This document shows positions 9,076-19,481 of a stretch of DNA of 64,000 bases, piece by piece. A program made the position numbers and the translations under genes. The stretch covers positions 508,328-572,327 of the forward strand of contig NZ_JARBUY010000004.1 of the NCBI RefSeq assembly GCF_028882255.1, read 5' to 3'. Position 1 is the first letter of the stretch. Every line of letters starts with the position of its first letter. This stretch comes from Maribacter polysaccharolyticus (GTDB taxonomy: Bacteria; Bacteroidota; Bacteroidia; Flavobacteriales; Flavobacteriaceae). The notes beneath the pieces are model-generated. The model worked only from the letters and a program-made list of their open reading frames with translations. It ran no database searches and had not been told where the DNA came from.

Positions 9076-10023
9076 TTATTTCGTTCCGGTAACGGTTACA
9101 TTTGCGCTTATTTGCAAGGTGGCATTCACCGAAATCGCCCCTAGATCCAATCCCGTAGTAGACTCTACATCCAATAGGGCATTTAAGTAAAAGGTATCAT
9201 CCTCGTCTTCTTTATAAGAGGCGAAAATCAATTCATACTCCCCTTCTTCCAAGAAATCCAAACTGTATGAACCCGTAATACCCGATACTTCAGAACTGGT
9301 TACGGCATTGGCGAAAGTCATGTCACTTTCCCCGCTACCTTGGGTTTCAACCTCCTCATTAAAAGTCCCTTTTTCGTAAGCGAAAACAATGATCTTGTCC
9401 GAAGTGTCATTGGTATCGTTCACGTTACCGGTAATTTCACCCGTCAACTCGGTATTTACCGTTCTGATCCCAGCGGATAATTCATCCATGGTCACAAAAT
9501 CGTAATCGTTCGACAGTCCGTCATTCTCTTCCTTAATTGTTTTCCTTAGATCGAAATCGATGACAATTACGTTGGTGGCATCGGCCAGTACCTCAAAACT
9601 GTCCGAAATTACGATATTGTTCGATTCGGCTACCAAGGCATCTTTCTCCCCATTCGCTTTTTCGACATAACAACCGGGGGAATTCCCATCAACATCATTT
9701 TCAAAATCAAGTTCAAATACGATATTTGAATAGGTAGTCGCCTCAAGGTCTAAATTACCCAAAGCCTCAGTCTTTCCATCTACCAGGGCCGACAATTCGA
9801 CGGTTGTTGCATTAAATCCCTCTAAAGACTCCCCATCGACGGACACATCGGTAATCGTAACGAACACAGCTTCAACCTCGGCGTTATCTATGGGCGCATC
9901 CGTTACTTCAAACGAAGTATTATACGATTCGGCCTCCATAGCAGGGCTATCGTCACTATCACATGATACCATTCCCATAAAAACCATAAATACCAATCCA
10001 GAAATCTTCAAATAATTCTTCAT
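9076..10023 (-). CDS. DUF4382 domain-containing lipoprotein
   Basis: 315 residues from the ATG at 10023; an upstream in-frame ATG at 10092 would add 23 residues without signal-peptide character and is less likely. The start MKNYLKISGLVFMVFMG leads to the lipobox MVSC and a Cys followed by acidic residues (DSDDS). The DUF4382 domain follows at about residues 35-190 (FEVTDAPID, EAVFVTITDVSV, then a TVELSALVDG segment). The rest is beta-rich (about 220-300) and resembles a carboxypeptidase-regulatory-like fold. It would be a membrane-anchored envelope protein; family function is not established. It is followed by an intrinsic terminator and appears to be a single-gene unit. Confidence 0.85.
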   Translation of the reverse strand: MKNYLKISGLVFMVFMGMVSCDSDDSPAMEAESYNTSFEVTDAPIDNAEVEAVFVTITDVSVDGESLEGFNATTVELSALVDGKTEALGNLDLEATTYSNIVFELDFENDVDGNSPGCYVEKANGEKDALVAESNNIVISDSFEVLADATNVIVIDFDLRKTIKEENDGLSNDYDFVTMDELSAGIRTVNTELTGEITGNVNDTNDTSDKIIVFAYEKGTFNEEVETQGSGESDMTFANAVTSSEVSGITGSYSLDFLEEGEYELIFASYKEDEDDTFYLNALLDVESTTGLDLGAISVNATLQISANVTVTGTK

Positions 10024-10522
10024 AATACATTTATTTTTGAAATTTTGCTTTATAACAATCGAAACCCGCCTTACCCTACATCCAAATTTCAAAATAAAAC
10101 ACGATTACCCCCTAGTTTCTTGATAAACAAGGGAATGAAAAAATATTTTTTTTTGAATTTATTCTAGTGGATCCCAGCCCTTCTGGTACGTATCAATACC
10201 AAATTCGCAAGCTCCCGTACCCCATGGGTAGTTCTAGCCATGCCATCTTTGGACCTTCAGTATTCGAAGTCCTATCGCGTTTACCAGTATTGCAATGTGG
10301 ATGGAAACAAACCCATAGTATATCTTTATTACAGGAAGTTCGAAACAAACACAATGGGTATAACCTCCATGCCCCAAAGACCGGATCAAGGCATGATCCT
10401 AAAACCAAACCCGCTTTGGGTAAATGGGTTAAGACAAAAAAATGTTAAAGAAAAAAGCATCCAATTGATGGTATCTTACGTATATCATTTAAATCGAGAT
10501 TCAAAACTAAATCGAAAACAAC
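10024..10522. other. Divergent intergenic region without a convincing gene
   Basis: About 500 bases between the DUF4382 gene and the helical lipoprotein gene. It must carry promoters for both. Overlapping open frames exist (10167-10448 and 10240-10542, plus strand), but neither has a plausible start context, composition or domain; I consider them chance. A T/A tract at about 10140-10160 is the only conspicuous low-complexity part. Confidence 0.45.
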
Positions 10523-10876
10523 ATGAAAAAATCAATTTTTAGTGCCATTCTATTGATCGCCATGAGCGTATCATTTGTTTCCTGTAGGGAAACTGCCGAA
10601 AAAGCAAAAGATGCAACCGAAAAAGCAAGTGAAGCTATGGACGAAGCTGCGGATGCTGCGGATGAGGCCGCTGAAGAAGCAATGGACAAAGCGGGTGAAG
10701 CCGTCGATCGTATAAAAGAAACCGGTGAGAATGCTGCCGAAGGTATCAAAGAGGCTGCTGATACGGCCGTTGATAAAGCCAAAGAATCCGGTACGGAAGT
10801 AAAGGATGCCGCTACTGAAGCCGTTGACAAGGCAAAGGAAAAAGCCGAAGAGGTAAAGGAAGTTATCAAAAACTAA
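10523..10876 (+). CDS. Small lipoprotein with LEA/apolipoprotein-like helical repeats
   Basis: 117 residues. The signal peptide MKKSIFSAILLIAMSVSF ends in the lipobox FVSC, so the mature protein is membrane-anchored through Cys21. Everything after that is an amphipathic helix made of imperfect 11-residue-like units rich in Ala, Lys, Glu and Asp (AEKAKDATEKASEAMDEAA, VDKAKESG, VDKAKEKAEEVKEV), with no Pro, Trp or further Cys. Such repeats are typical of stress-related LEA-like proteins and of apolipoprotein-like helices; the specific role is unknown. It is a single-gene unit closed by a very strong terminator 25 bases downstream. Confidence 0.82.
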   Translation: MKKSIFSAILLIAMSVSFVSCRETAEKAKDATEKASEAMDEAADAADEAAEEAMDKAGEAVDRIKETGENAAEGIKEAADTAVDKAKESGTEVKDAATEAVDKAKEKAEEVKEVIKN

Positions 10877-10901
10877 CCTTATTACGTCTTACATATTCAA
10901 A

Positions 10902-10930
10902 CCCCGACGGTGTACCGTCGGGGTTTTTTT
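10902..10930 (+). terminator. Strong intrinsic terminator, usable from both sides
   Basis: 9-base GC-rich stem CCCCGACGG/CCGTCGGGG (10902-10910 with 10915-10923), loop TGTA, then seven T residues. It ends the helical lipoprotein gene and lies 3 bases from the end of the oppositely oriented TonB receptor gene, so it probably serves both. Confidence 0.93.
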
Positions 10931-10932
10931 AT

Positions 10933-13362
10933 TTAAAATTTATAGTCCAATCCCAAAATAAGGTTCCTTCCCGGTGCGGCAATCCCGGAAGAATAGGACC
11001 GATAACGTTGATCTGTAATATTTTCCAAGCTACAGCTGACCTTGAGTGCCCTACTGATTTGGTATTGGGTACGCAAGTTCAAGGAATACCATGATGGGGC
11101 ATAAGGCAGGCCGTTTTCATCAGTGGCATAAATGTACTCCTTTGCCTGTTCGGAAGTGGCCAAATCATCATTTGCTATTTCCCCGTTATAATTCAAAAAC
11201 AAATCCGTTTTAAGGTTCCGGTTCTTAAAGATCAAATGAACATCGCCGAAGGTCGGTGGCACATGCCTGGCCGGGGTATCGGTTCCGTCATCTTCTTCCT
11301 CGATACCCTCGGTAAGCGTGAGGTTCGAAACCAAGGATATATTTTCGGTCAGGAAGGCTTCCAATCCAAATTCGAATCCGTAAACATAAGCTTTGGCCGC
11401 ATTTTGCATGGCCTGTACATTACTCAATTCCCCGTTGTACTCAATTTGGGATTCCCCATTGAAAAGATAATCACGTCGTACCAGGGCATCGACCAAATAG
11501 GTATAAAAAGCAGCACTTTTGATAACCAATTTATCGTTATAATTTTTTTGTAGCCCCAACTCCACATTGTAGGCATATTCAGGCTCCAATTCAGGATTGG
11601 GAACCACTACCGAACCGGGTTCGGAGTCGAATACCTTTCCAATATCATCGATGTTCGGGGCCCTGAATCCGGTAGAACCATTGAACGTTACCTGTAAATT
11701 GGCCCGAGGAAACCAACTAAAACCCAAACTCCCAGTGAGTGCACCCGTACTAAGGTTGGCATCATCGAAAGGAAATGGATAGAAGGTCTTATCAAATTCG
11801 GCATCGATCCAAACGTGACTGTACCTTAACCCCGAGAGCACCGTGAAATTGGGCTTGGCCTTATACTCCCCATTTAGATAGGCCGCTGCAGTTTGCCATG
11901 TGGAACCATCGGGATAGCGGGATGGGGAAGCGGAAATAATGGAGGTGGTGATATCTTTCTGACTTCCATCGGAACCCACATGGTTGTACACATAGGATGC
12001 CCCATAATACAAGCTTAGGTCCCCGATTTTCTTGTTTTCAAAATCGATATTGGTCGATAGGGCATTGACCATTTCCTTGGTCGAATATAAGATAGGGTCC
12101 TGAAAATCCCTGTCATTCCTACTTTCCTCAAAATATTGATACGCAGTGGTGACCTTAAGGCCATTATAGAACTTTCCTTTTCCCTTTTTATTCAACTGTA
12201 CGTTACCCATGAACCATTTCTGGGGACCGTAATACCATTCGGCCGAACGAAGCCCCGTACCTTCACTATCGGGACGGATCAACCGATCATACCGGGAATA
12301 ATCGGAAGTTTCCGAATAGATCAACCCTAGATCCAAACTCCAATTATTATTGGGTTTATGGGATACCTTCTGCATAAAATTCCACTGATCGTACCCCGTG
12401 GGCACCTGTACCCTAGGGTCGCTGTTCGTTACCAGGGCATCGACCCCATTTTCGGTAACCACGTAGTTATTGCGTAAATATTCATCGGGACCATGGGATC
12501 CCATTTTCAAATCATCAAAATCATTATAGGATACACTGCTTAGGTATGCCCATTTGTTCGTCCCCAAATTGATATCGAAATGGATTGTTTTTTCATTATT
12601 GGCCGAAGCATAGCGCCAATTGGCATTTCCTGAAACCGAAATACTGTCCTGGTGTGCGTACATTGCCCCTTTGGAATAAAAGTTCATTACCCCGCCCAGG
12701 GCATCACTCCCATAGATGACGGAACCCGGACCAAAAATGATTTCGGTCTTATTGATCGTAAAAGGATCGATCGAAATAACATTCTGAAGGTTACCTCCCC
12801 TAAAAATCGCATTGTTCATCCGCACTCCATCAACGGTCAACAACAATCTGTTGGTCGCAAAACCTCGGATCATGGGGCTCCCACCGCCGAGTTGACTTTT
12901 TTGTACGAAAACCTTGCCACTATTCTGAAGCAGATCGGCCGATGTCTGTGGATTTGTAAAGGCGACCAATGCTGCATTTATGGCAACTATCTTATGGGGA
13001 ATGTCTTTTTTCTGCTGCTCCCATTTTGAAATCGACATGACCACCTCATCCAATTGTTCAGGTTTCAGCACCATCAAAGCCATGGAACCGTTCTTGAGCA
13101 ACTGCGATTTGGAAGTCCTGTAGACCTCATAACTTAAATGCTTGAAGGTAATTCGCTCATTCTCCTTAAAATGGGAAAGATCACATACACCTTCCAGGTC
13201 AGAGAGTGCGGTTTTTGATTTATCGTGATTGTAAATGGCCACATTCACAATAGGTTCTTTGGAATAATAATCCAAAACCTTGATTTCTTGTGCTGTTACG
13301 GCAGTAAACGTCAAAAAGACCAAAAAGCATACTAACCGGTTCATACTAACTGAAAACTTCAT
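10933..13362 (-). CDS. TonB-dependent outer membrane receptor
   Basis: 809 residues from 13362 or 803 from the ATG at 13344 (MNRLVCFLVFLTFTAVTAQ, a good signal peptide). A carboxypeptidase-regulatory-like domain (about residues 25-105) precedes the plug (about 120-230: LLQNSGKVFVQKSQLGG, PMIRGFATNRLLLTVDGVRMN, YGSDALGGVMNF) and a 22-strand-type barrel ending in an aromatic residue (LGLDYKF), as barrel proteins do. The FRAP segment in the barrel followed by NPELEPE resembles heme/hemoglobin-type receptors, but the ligand cannot be fixed. It imports a nutrient with energy from TonB. Its start overlaps the end of recO if the first ATG is used, so the two are probably co-transcribed. Confidence 0.92.
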   Translation of the reverse strand: MKFSVSMNRLVCFLVFLTFTAVTAQEIKVLDYYSKEPIVNVAIYNHDKSKTALSDLEGVCDLSHFKENERITFKHLSYEVYRTSKSQLLKNGSMALMVLKPEQLDEVVMSISKWEQQKKDIPHKIVAINAALVAFTNPQTSADLLQNSGKVFVQKSQLGGGSPMIRGFATNRLLLTVDGVRMNNAIFRGGNLQNVISIDPFTINKTEIIFGPGSVIYGSDALGGVMNFYSKGAMYAHQDSISVSGNANWRYASANNEKTIHFDINLGTNKWAYLSSVSYNDFDDLKMGSHGPDEYLRNNYVVTENGVDALVTNSDPRVQVPTGYDQWNFMQKVSHKPNNNWSLDLGLIYSETSDYSRYDRLIRPDSEGTGLRSAEWYYGPQKWFMGNVQLNKKGKGKFYNGLKVTTAYQYFEESRNDRDFQDPILYSTKEMVNALSTNIDFENKKIGDLSLYYGASYVYNHVGSDGSQKDITTSIISASPSRYPDGSTWQTAAAYLNGEYKAKPNFTVLSGLRYSHVWIDAEFDKTFYPFPFDDANLSTGALTGSLGFSWFPRANLQVTFNGSTGFRAPNIDDIGKVFDSEPGSVVVPNPELEPEYAYNVELGLQKNYNDKLVIKSAAFYTYLVDALVRRDYLFNGESQIEYNGELSNVQAMQNAAKAYVYGFEFGLEAFLTENISLVSNLTLTEGIEEEDDGTDTPARHVPPTFGDVHLIFKNRNLKTDLFLNYNGEIANDDLATSEQAKEYIYATDENGLPYAPSWYSLNLRTQYQISRALKVSCSLENITDQRYRSYSSGIAAPGRNLILGLDYKF

Positions 13363-14065
13363 TTAAAATATCAAGTGATTTGGGTTTTCGAAATCCCTGT
13401 AAATGTAATTCAAAATAAAGGACCAACGTTTGCAGCAACTGCTGCCGATCGGCCTTCTTCATCTTGATCGTATGGATTGCATCAAAATTTATGCCTAAAA
13501 AGCGTTTAAAGTAATTTAAATTTTCGCCGGAAATATTTGGATTCATATTAATGGCATTCCTAAACTCCCCTTCCAACAAATCAAAGTAATCACCGGACAT
13601 TTGGGTAGTATCGGGATAGAAGCCTAGATATTTCGTAAGATCGAATAAGAAATAAATATGGAAATTGGTTATCTGCGTATTGGAGTCCATCCACTGAAGG
13701 GCACTTTCCACATAATGGAACAATCCTTCATTACATTCCTCTTCCTGTATACTATTGGATAACATTTCCGCCAAAAACATCGAAATGGCATTCTTGGCAA
13801 TATCAACATGCAGGGTTTGATAAGGGTAAGAGACCCTGACTTCGCGAATGGATTCCAAAGTACCCTTGTTCTTATGGTTGGCCACGATCTCCAATTGGGT
13901 GAGCGGTTGAAAATAACCCGATTTCAATCTGCCTTTTTTTGACGCCAAAACCCCTTTGAGCAAATATGATTTCAACCCGTCGGATAAGGTAAAGGCTTTC
14001 ACGATCAAACTGGTATCGCCATATTTTAAGGCCGACAATACGATTGCTTTGGTTGTGACTTGCAT
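13346..14065 (-). CDS. recO: DNA repair protein RecO
   Basis: 239 residues from the ATG at 14065, which matches the usual RecO beginning (MQVTTKAIVLSALKYGDTS); an in-frame ATG at 14086 would add seven residues. The N-terminal OB-fold is at about 1-80 (KAFTLSDGLKSYLLKGVLASKKG), the rest is helical. RecO helps load RecA on gapped single-stranded DNA in the RecFOR pathway by displacing single-strand-binding protein. The Cys cluster present in some RecO proteins is not obvious here. It follows the gdhA terminator by about 55 bases and runs directly into the TonB receptor gene. Confidence 0.93.
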   Translation of the reverse strand: MQVTTKAIVLSALKYGDTSLIVKAFTLSDGLKSYLLKGVLASKKGRLKSGYFQPLTQLEIVANHKNKGTLESIREVRVSYPYQTLHVDIAKNAISMFLAEMLSNSIQEEECNEGLFHYVESALQWMDSNTQITNFHIYFLFDLTKYLGFYPDTTQMSGDYFDLLEGEFRNAINMNPNISGENLNYFKRFLGINFDAIHTIKMKKADRQQLLQTLVLYFELHLQGFRKPKSLDILNEVFS

Positions 14066-14118
14066 AAAAGGTGCTTTGAAACCCATAAAGATAAAGGTAT
14101 CTTAACGATTCCGCGCAT

Positions 14119-14151
14119 AAAAAAAGCCTTCCTGTAATCAGGAAGGCTTTT
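14119..14151 (-). terminator. Intrinsic terminator after gdhA
   Basis: 13-base perfect stem AAAAGCCTTCCTG/CAGGAAGGCTTTT (14122-14134 with 14139-14151), loop TAAT, followed on the minus strand by seven T residues. Confidence 0.93.
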
Positions 14152-14170
14152 ACACTTATTTTGAAATTTA

Positions 14171-15517
<1,347 letters not shown>

Positions 15518-15559
15518 TTATGTAACAATTTTAATTTTATTGAATTTAAAATATAGTGC

Positions 15560-15567
15560 CAAAATTA
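15560..15567 (-). promoter_or_regulatory. gdhA: Candidate -7 promoter element for gdhA
   Basis: Minus-strand TAATTTTG matches TAnnTTTG and lies 45 bases before the gdhA start in a very AT-rich spacer. The -33 TTG is not clear. Confidence 0.4.
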
Positions 15568-15684
15568 TAATATTATTATAATTTGACCCCTCCTTTTTTA
15601 AAAATACTGCAATTTAATTTCAAATTCGTGGTTTCCAATTACGTTTTGCGCAATCCCTTCCTTTGAAAATCCCCTTACTGTGCT

Positions 15685-16839
15685 TTACTTTAAGGCTTGC
15701 TGTAAATCCGCAATAAGATCTTCTTGATCTTCAATGCCCACACTCAAACGGATCAAGGTATCGAGAACCCCGCTTTTTTCACGTTCTTCTTTGGGAATTC
15801 CGGCATGGGACATGCTGGCAGGGTGTCCTACCAGACTTTCTACCCCACCCAATGATTCTGCCAAAGTGAATAATTTTAATTTTTCGATTATTTGAATGGC
15901 GTCCTTCATTTCGTTTCCTTTGGGAATAAATGAGATCATCCCACCAAACCCTTTCATCTGTTCTTTAGCGACTTTATGGTTGGGATGGTTTTCGAAACCC
16001 GGCCAATAAACCTTATCGATCTTTGGATGCTGTGCCAGGTAATTGGCAATGGCCTTTCCGTTTTCACAATGACGTTGCATCCGTACATGCAGGGTTTTGA
16101 TTCCACGTAATACCAAAAAACTATCCATAGGGCCACATACGGCACCACTGGCATTTTGAATAAAATAGAGTTGGTCGGCCAGTGCTTTATCCTTGACTAC
16201 CACTGCTCCTGCCACGACATCGCTATGACCCCCTAAATACTTGGTCGCCGAATGCATGACGATATCGGCACCCAAATCCAATGGTTGTTGCAAATAAGGG
16301 GTGGCAAAGGTATTATCGACCGCCAAGAGCACCTTATGTTCTTTGGCAATCTTTGCAACAGCCTTGATATCCACGATATTCATCATGGGGTTGGTCGGGG
16401 TTTCTACCCAGAACATTTTCGTATTGGCATTGATATACTGCCTTAACCCCTCAGGCGACTGCATATCCACAAAATGAAAGATGATCCCATATTTCTCGAA
16501 AACACGTTTAAAAAGACGATAACTACCCCCATAAATATCACCCGTACAAACCACCTCATCCCCGGGTGCGAATAGTTTGATGACTCCATCTATAGCAGCC
16601 AAACCACTGGCGTAAGCTAGTCCGTACACCCCGTTTTCGATACTGGCCAAAGCATTCTCCAAGGCCGTTCGTGTGGGATTGGCACTACGTGAATAGGCAA
16701 ATCCTTGATGTCCTCCCGGCGTAGTCTGTGCAAATGTGGAAGTTTGGTATATCGGGGTCATAACCGCCCCATAGGCCTTATCAGGTTGTTGCCCTCCGTG
16801 TATCGTTTTACTATTGAATTTCAATTGCTTCATCGCCAT
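15685..16839 (-). CDS. PLP-dependent trans-sulfuration enzyme (cystathionine gamma-synthase/lyase family)
   Basis: 384 residues, the normal size for the Cys/Met metabolism PLP family. Family blocks are seen throughout: YSRSANPTRTALE near residue 49, ASGLAAIDGV near 80, VETPTNPMMNIVDI near 145, the aspartate motif AVDNTFATPYLQQP, and the PLP-lysine motif SATKYLGGHSDV with the lysine at about 198. The C-terminal SLGGVESLVGHPASMSHA is also typical. The family covers cystathionine gamma-synthase, cystathionine beta- and gamma-lyases and methionine gamma-lyase; motifs here cannot decide which. The start has two in-frame ATGs (16839 and 16833). Confidence 0.9.
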   Translation of the reverse strand: MAMKQLKFNSKTIHGGQQPDKAYGAVMTPIYQTSTFAQTTPGGHQGFAYSRSANPTRTALENALASIENGVYGLAYASGLAAIDGVIKLFAPGDEVVCTGDIYGGSYRLFKRVFEKYGIIFHFVDMQSPEGLRQYINANTKMFWVETPTNPMMNIVDIKAVAKIAKEHKVLLAVDNTFATPYLQQPLDLGADIVMHSATKYLGGHSDVVAGAVVVKDKALADQLYFIQNASGAVCGPMDSFLVLRGIKTLHVRMQRHCENGKAIANYLAQHPKIDKVYWPGFENHPNHKVAKEQMKGFGGMISFIPKGNEMKDAIQIIEKLKLFTLAESLGGVESLVGHPASMSHAGIPKEEREKSGVLDTLIRLSVGIEDQEDLIADLQQALK

Positions 16840-16927
16840 ACTTTATAATTTTGCGGATAAAAGTAGGGTTATCTTTTAAAGATTGCAATGAAGCATTAAT
16901 TTTGTGGGGTACAAACGTAAGAAATAA

Positions 16928-17671
16928 ATGAAAGTCCCAATTTCCCTAGTACTTTGCCTCTTGGTGTTCATAGGATGTAAAGAAGATGGCAAACTTTTCT
17001 TTGAACTTGAGGAAATTTCTGAGGAAGCTTGTGAAGGATGTCCAAATATATATATCGGGATTCCCCGTTCTTTGGAGGATTCCAAATTATCCGAAACCAT
17101 AAATACCGCTCTTGATGAGGAATTGATTTACCAATTGGTCTTCGATGAAGATATCGAAGTGACCACCATATCCGAAGCCATTCAATCCTTCCAAAACGGT
17201 TATGATGAACTACGGAACCTATACCCCGATGAAATCACACCTTGGGAAGCCAATATTACGGGATCGGTTTCCTATGAAAACAAGGACATACTAACGATAG
17301 CCCTTAATTCTTACCTGTTTACGGGTGGGGCCCATGGCTATACGACCCAAAGGTTCTTGAATTTTGACAAGCGAAAAGGAGGGGAAATGGACAACTGGGA
17401 ACTCTTCAAGGATAAAGACCGTTTTAAACAATTTGCCGAGACCAAGTTCAGGATACAGGAAGGCATTCCTCAAGAAAGCCCTATCAATACTACGGGTTTT
17501 ATGTTCGAAGATGACAAATTCCACCTTCCCGAGAACATCGGTTTTAACGAAAAAGGCTTGGTTTTGCTCTATAACCAATATGAGGTGGCCTCCTATGCCG
17601 ATGGTGCCATAACTTTAGTACTGCCTTTTAATGAGGTCAAGAACTATTTGGCAAAGCATATCGTGCGGTAA
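16928..17671 (+). CDS. DUF3298/PdaC-like domain lipoprotein
   Basis: 247 residues. Signal peptide MKVPISLVLCLLVF ends in the lipobox FIGC. The mature part begins with a DUF4163/PdaC-like region (about 35-130) and continues into a DUF3298-like domain with the characteristic FTGGAHGYTTQRFLNFD at about residues 130-146 and YEVASYADGAITLVLPF near the C-terminus, as in RsiV-type and PdaC-type extracellular domains. It would be anchored in the cell envelope and face the periplasm or exterior. Related domains bind lysozyme or peptidoglycan-type ligands in some bacteria; the ligand here is unknown. It converges on the DinB gene 2 bases away. Confidence 0.87.
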   Translation: MKVPISLVLCLLVFIGCKEDGKLFFELEEISEEACEGCPNIYIGIPRSLEDSKLSETINTALDEELIYQLVFDEDIEVTTISEAIQSFQNGYDELRNLYPDEITPWEANITGSVSYENKDILTIALNSYLFTGGAHGYTTQRFLNFDKRKGGEMDNWELFKDKDRFKQFAETKFRIQEGIPQESPINTTGFMFEDDKFHLPENIGFNEKGLVLLYNQYEVASYADGAITLVLPFNEVKNYLAKHIVR

Positions 17672-17673
17672 AT

Positions 17674-18141
17674 TCAAGGCTTGGTCAACAACACCTTTTC
17701 CAACGATAGGATGGCACCTAAATGCAACCCTTCATGAAACAGGTTGAAAGCCATGGCGTCCTCAATATCCTTTAGGGTCACCTTGGCACTAGTGGTATAT
17801 TCCTTGAAATCCTTGAAAAGCCCATTCCCATAATCTTCCTGTGTCCGTTCAATGGTTGAAAACAGGAAGCCTTTGATCATATCCATTTCTTCCTTTGTTG
17901 CCGTACCATCGGGGACGGTTCCCTTTTTGAATTTATCGACCAGCTCCGTGGGGACCTTCATATCCAAGCCACTCAGTGCATATACCAATAGTTGTTGTGT
18001 CACGACAACATGGGCTATGTTCCACCAAATATTGTTGCGATACCCGCTGGGTATTTGCAATAGCATTGCTTCCGGGGTTTTCGTAAGGATCGTATAAAGT
18101 GCTTTTCGATTTTGCAGTGTAATAGATAGTAGCTTTTCCAA
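17674..18141 (-). CDS. DinB family protein
   Basis: 155 residues forming the four-helix DinB/YfiT-like bundle. The metal-ligand histidines sit where expected: WWNIAHVVVTQQ at about residue 40-50 and FHEGLHLG at about 133-140. Members of this superfamily include metal-dependent thiol transferases and DNA-damage-induced proteins of unknown action; nothing here specifies the substrate. Its 3' end is 2 bases from the DUF3298 lipoprotein gene, which comes from the other side. Confidence 0.9.
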   Translation of the reverse strand: MEKLLSITLQNRKALYTILTKTPEAMLLQIPSGYRNNIWWNIAHVVVTQQLLVYALSGLDMKVPTELVDKFKKGTVPDGTATKEEMDMIKGFLFSTIERTQEDYGNGLFKDFKEYTTSAKVTLKDIEDAMAFNLFHEGLHLGAILSLEKVLLTKP

Positions 18142-18231
18142 ATGATAAGGTTTTAAAAGGCCTTAAAAATAGAAAAAATACGATGGAATTGGGTTACTTT
18201 GTACTTCAATTTGTCGAGGAACATTAATATT

Positions 18232-18591
18232 ATGGACATGAAAAAAGTATACTACCTTAGCAGCTGTGACACCTGTAAAAGAATAATGGACGGGTTAAGT
18301 CCGTTAGACGATTTTGAATTACAGGATATCAAGACGACACCGATAACCAAAGCCCAACTTGGTGAAATGAAAAAACTCGCCGGTAGTTATGAGTCCCTTT
18401 TCAGCAAAAGGGCACGACTTTATAAAGAAAGGGGATTGGCCCAAAAGACCCTTGGTGAAGCCGATTATGAAAAATTGATCCTGGAACATTATACGTTTTT
18501 AAAACGGCCGGTATTCCTCTATGGGGACAAAATATTTGTAGGAAACAGCAAAAAAGTGGTTGAGGCCGCCAAAGAAACCATTCACCCTTGA
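18232..18591 (+). CDS. ArsC/Spx-like thioredoxin-fold protein
   Basis: 119 residues from the ATG at 18232; the open frame extends 11 codons upstream without initiation features. The start MDMKKVYYLSSCDTCKRIM has the CxxC pair of the ArsC/Spx family at about residues 12-15, and the later segment GLAQKTLGEADYEKLILEHY with the cis-proline region FLKRPVFLYGDKIFVGN is typical. Spx-type members regulate RNA polymerase and ArsC-type members reduce arsenate; the motifs do not discriminate. No arsenic genes lie next to it. The stop TGA overlaps the TTG start of the next gene, indicating coupled translation. Confidence 0.88.
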   Translation: MDMKKVYYLSSCDTCKRIMDGLSPLDDFELQDIKTTPITKAQLGEMKKLAGSYESLFSKRARLYKERGLAQKTLGEADYEKLILEHYTFLKRPVFLYGDKIFVGNSKKVVEAAKETIHP

Positions 18592-19481
18592 GTAAACGCG
18601 CCTTGGCCATATTGGCCGCTATTGGAGCCACGATCATCTATGGGCTAAACCATACCATTGCCAAAGGGGTAATGCCCGATCATGTCGGGGCCTATGGTTT
18701 TGTGGTACTCCGGGTCATGGGTGCGGCAATATTATTTTGGGTGATTTCGATATTCGGCCCCAAAGAATGTATCGAAAAGAAAGATTACCTGCGGATCGTT
18801 CTATGTGCCATTTTCGGCATGGGCCTGAATATGTTGTCCTTTTTTAAAGGACTATCCCTATCTACCCCGATAAATAGTGCGGTACTTATTACCACCACCC
18901 CCATTATCGTTTTGATTTTATCGACGGTACTGATCAAGGAAAAGATATCGCGCAAAAAGGTATTTGGGATATTCGTTGGACTTCTAGGGGCCATGGGCCT
19001 CATCTTATTCGGAAAGGAACTACGCCAAGATGCCCCGAATATTCCGATGGGGAATTTCCTGATCCTGATGAATTCATTTTTCTATGGGACGTATTTGATA
19101 CTGGCCAAAATCCTTATTTCGAAATACCATCCCTTTACCTTTATGAAATGGCTATTTTCTTTAGGTATACTTATCTGCCTGCCCTTTGGGTATCATGAAC
19201 TTACGGCCATACAATGGTCCACCATACCTTTTGATATGGTTTGGCGCATTGCCTTTGTGATCATCGGGACCACATTTTGCACTTACCTTTTCAATATTTA
19301 TGCCCTCACCCAACTAAAGGCTTCGACCTTGAGTGCCTTTGTCTATGTTCAACCCTTAATCGGTATTCTTTTTGCCATTGTTATAGGCAAAGATGCCTTG
19401 ACGACCACAAAAATACTCTCGGCATCATTGGTTTTCCTAGGGGTTTATCTGTCGAGCAGAAAAACTAAACCAGATCTTTAG
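18588..19481 (+). CDS. EamA/DMT family membrane transporter
   Basis: 297 residues with about ten hydrophobic segments in two EamA repeats (about 5-135 and 150-290), the second ending in LSASLVFLGVYLSSRK. The only start that fits is TTG at 18588, because the peptide SKRALAILAAIGATIIYGLN begins the first membrane helix immediately. The TTG overlaps the TGA stop of the ArsC/Spx-like gene (TTGA), so the two are translated in tandem. It is an inner membrane transporter of drugs or metabolites; the substrate is unknown. The 3' end overlaps the convergent thioesterase gene by 17 bases. Confidence 0.92.
   Translation: MSKRALAILAAIGATIIYGLNHTIAKGVMPDHVGAYGFVVLRVMGAAILFWVISIFGPKECIEKKDYLRIVLCAIFGMGLNMLSFFKGLSLSTPINSAVLITTTPIIVLILSTVLIKEKISRKKVFGIFVGLLGAMGLILFGKELRQDAPNIPMGNFLILMNSFFYGTYLILAKILISKYHPFTFMKWLFSLGILICLPFGYHELTAIQWSTIPFDMVWRIAFVIIGTTFCTYLFNIYALTQLKASTLSAFVYVQPLIGILFAIVIGKDALTTTKILSASLVFLGVYLSSRKTKPDL

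Noticed and set aside
10167-10542. Two overlapping plus-strand frames of about 93 and 100 codons
   Set aside because: No domain, no initiation context and mutually exclusive frames; the second runs into the true lipoprotein gene.
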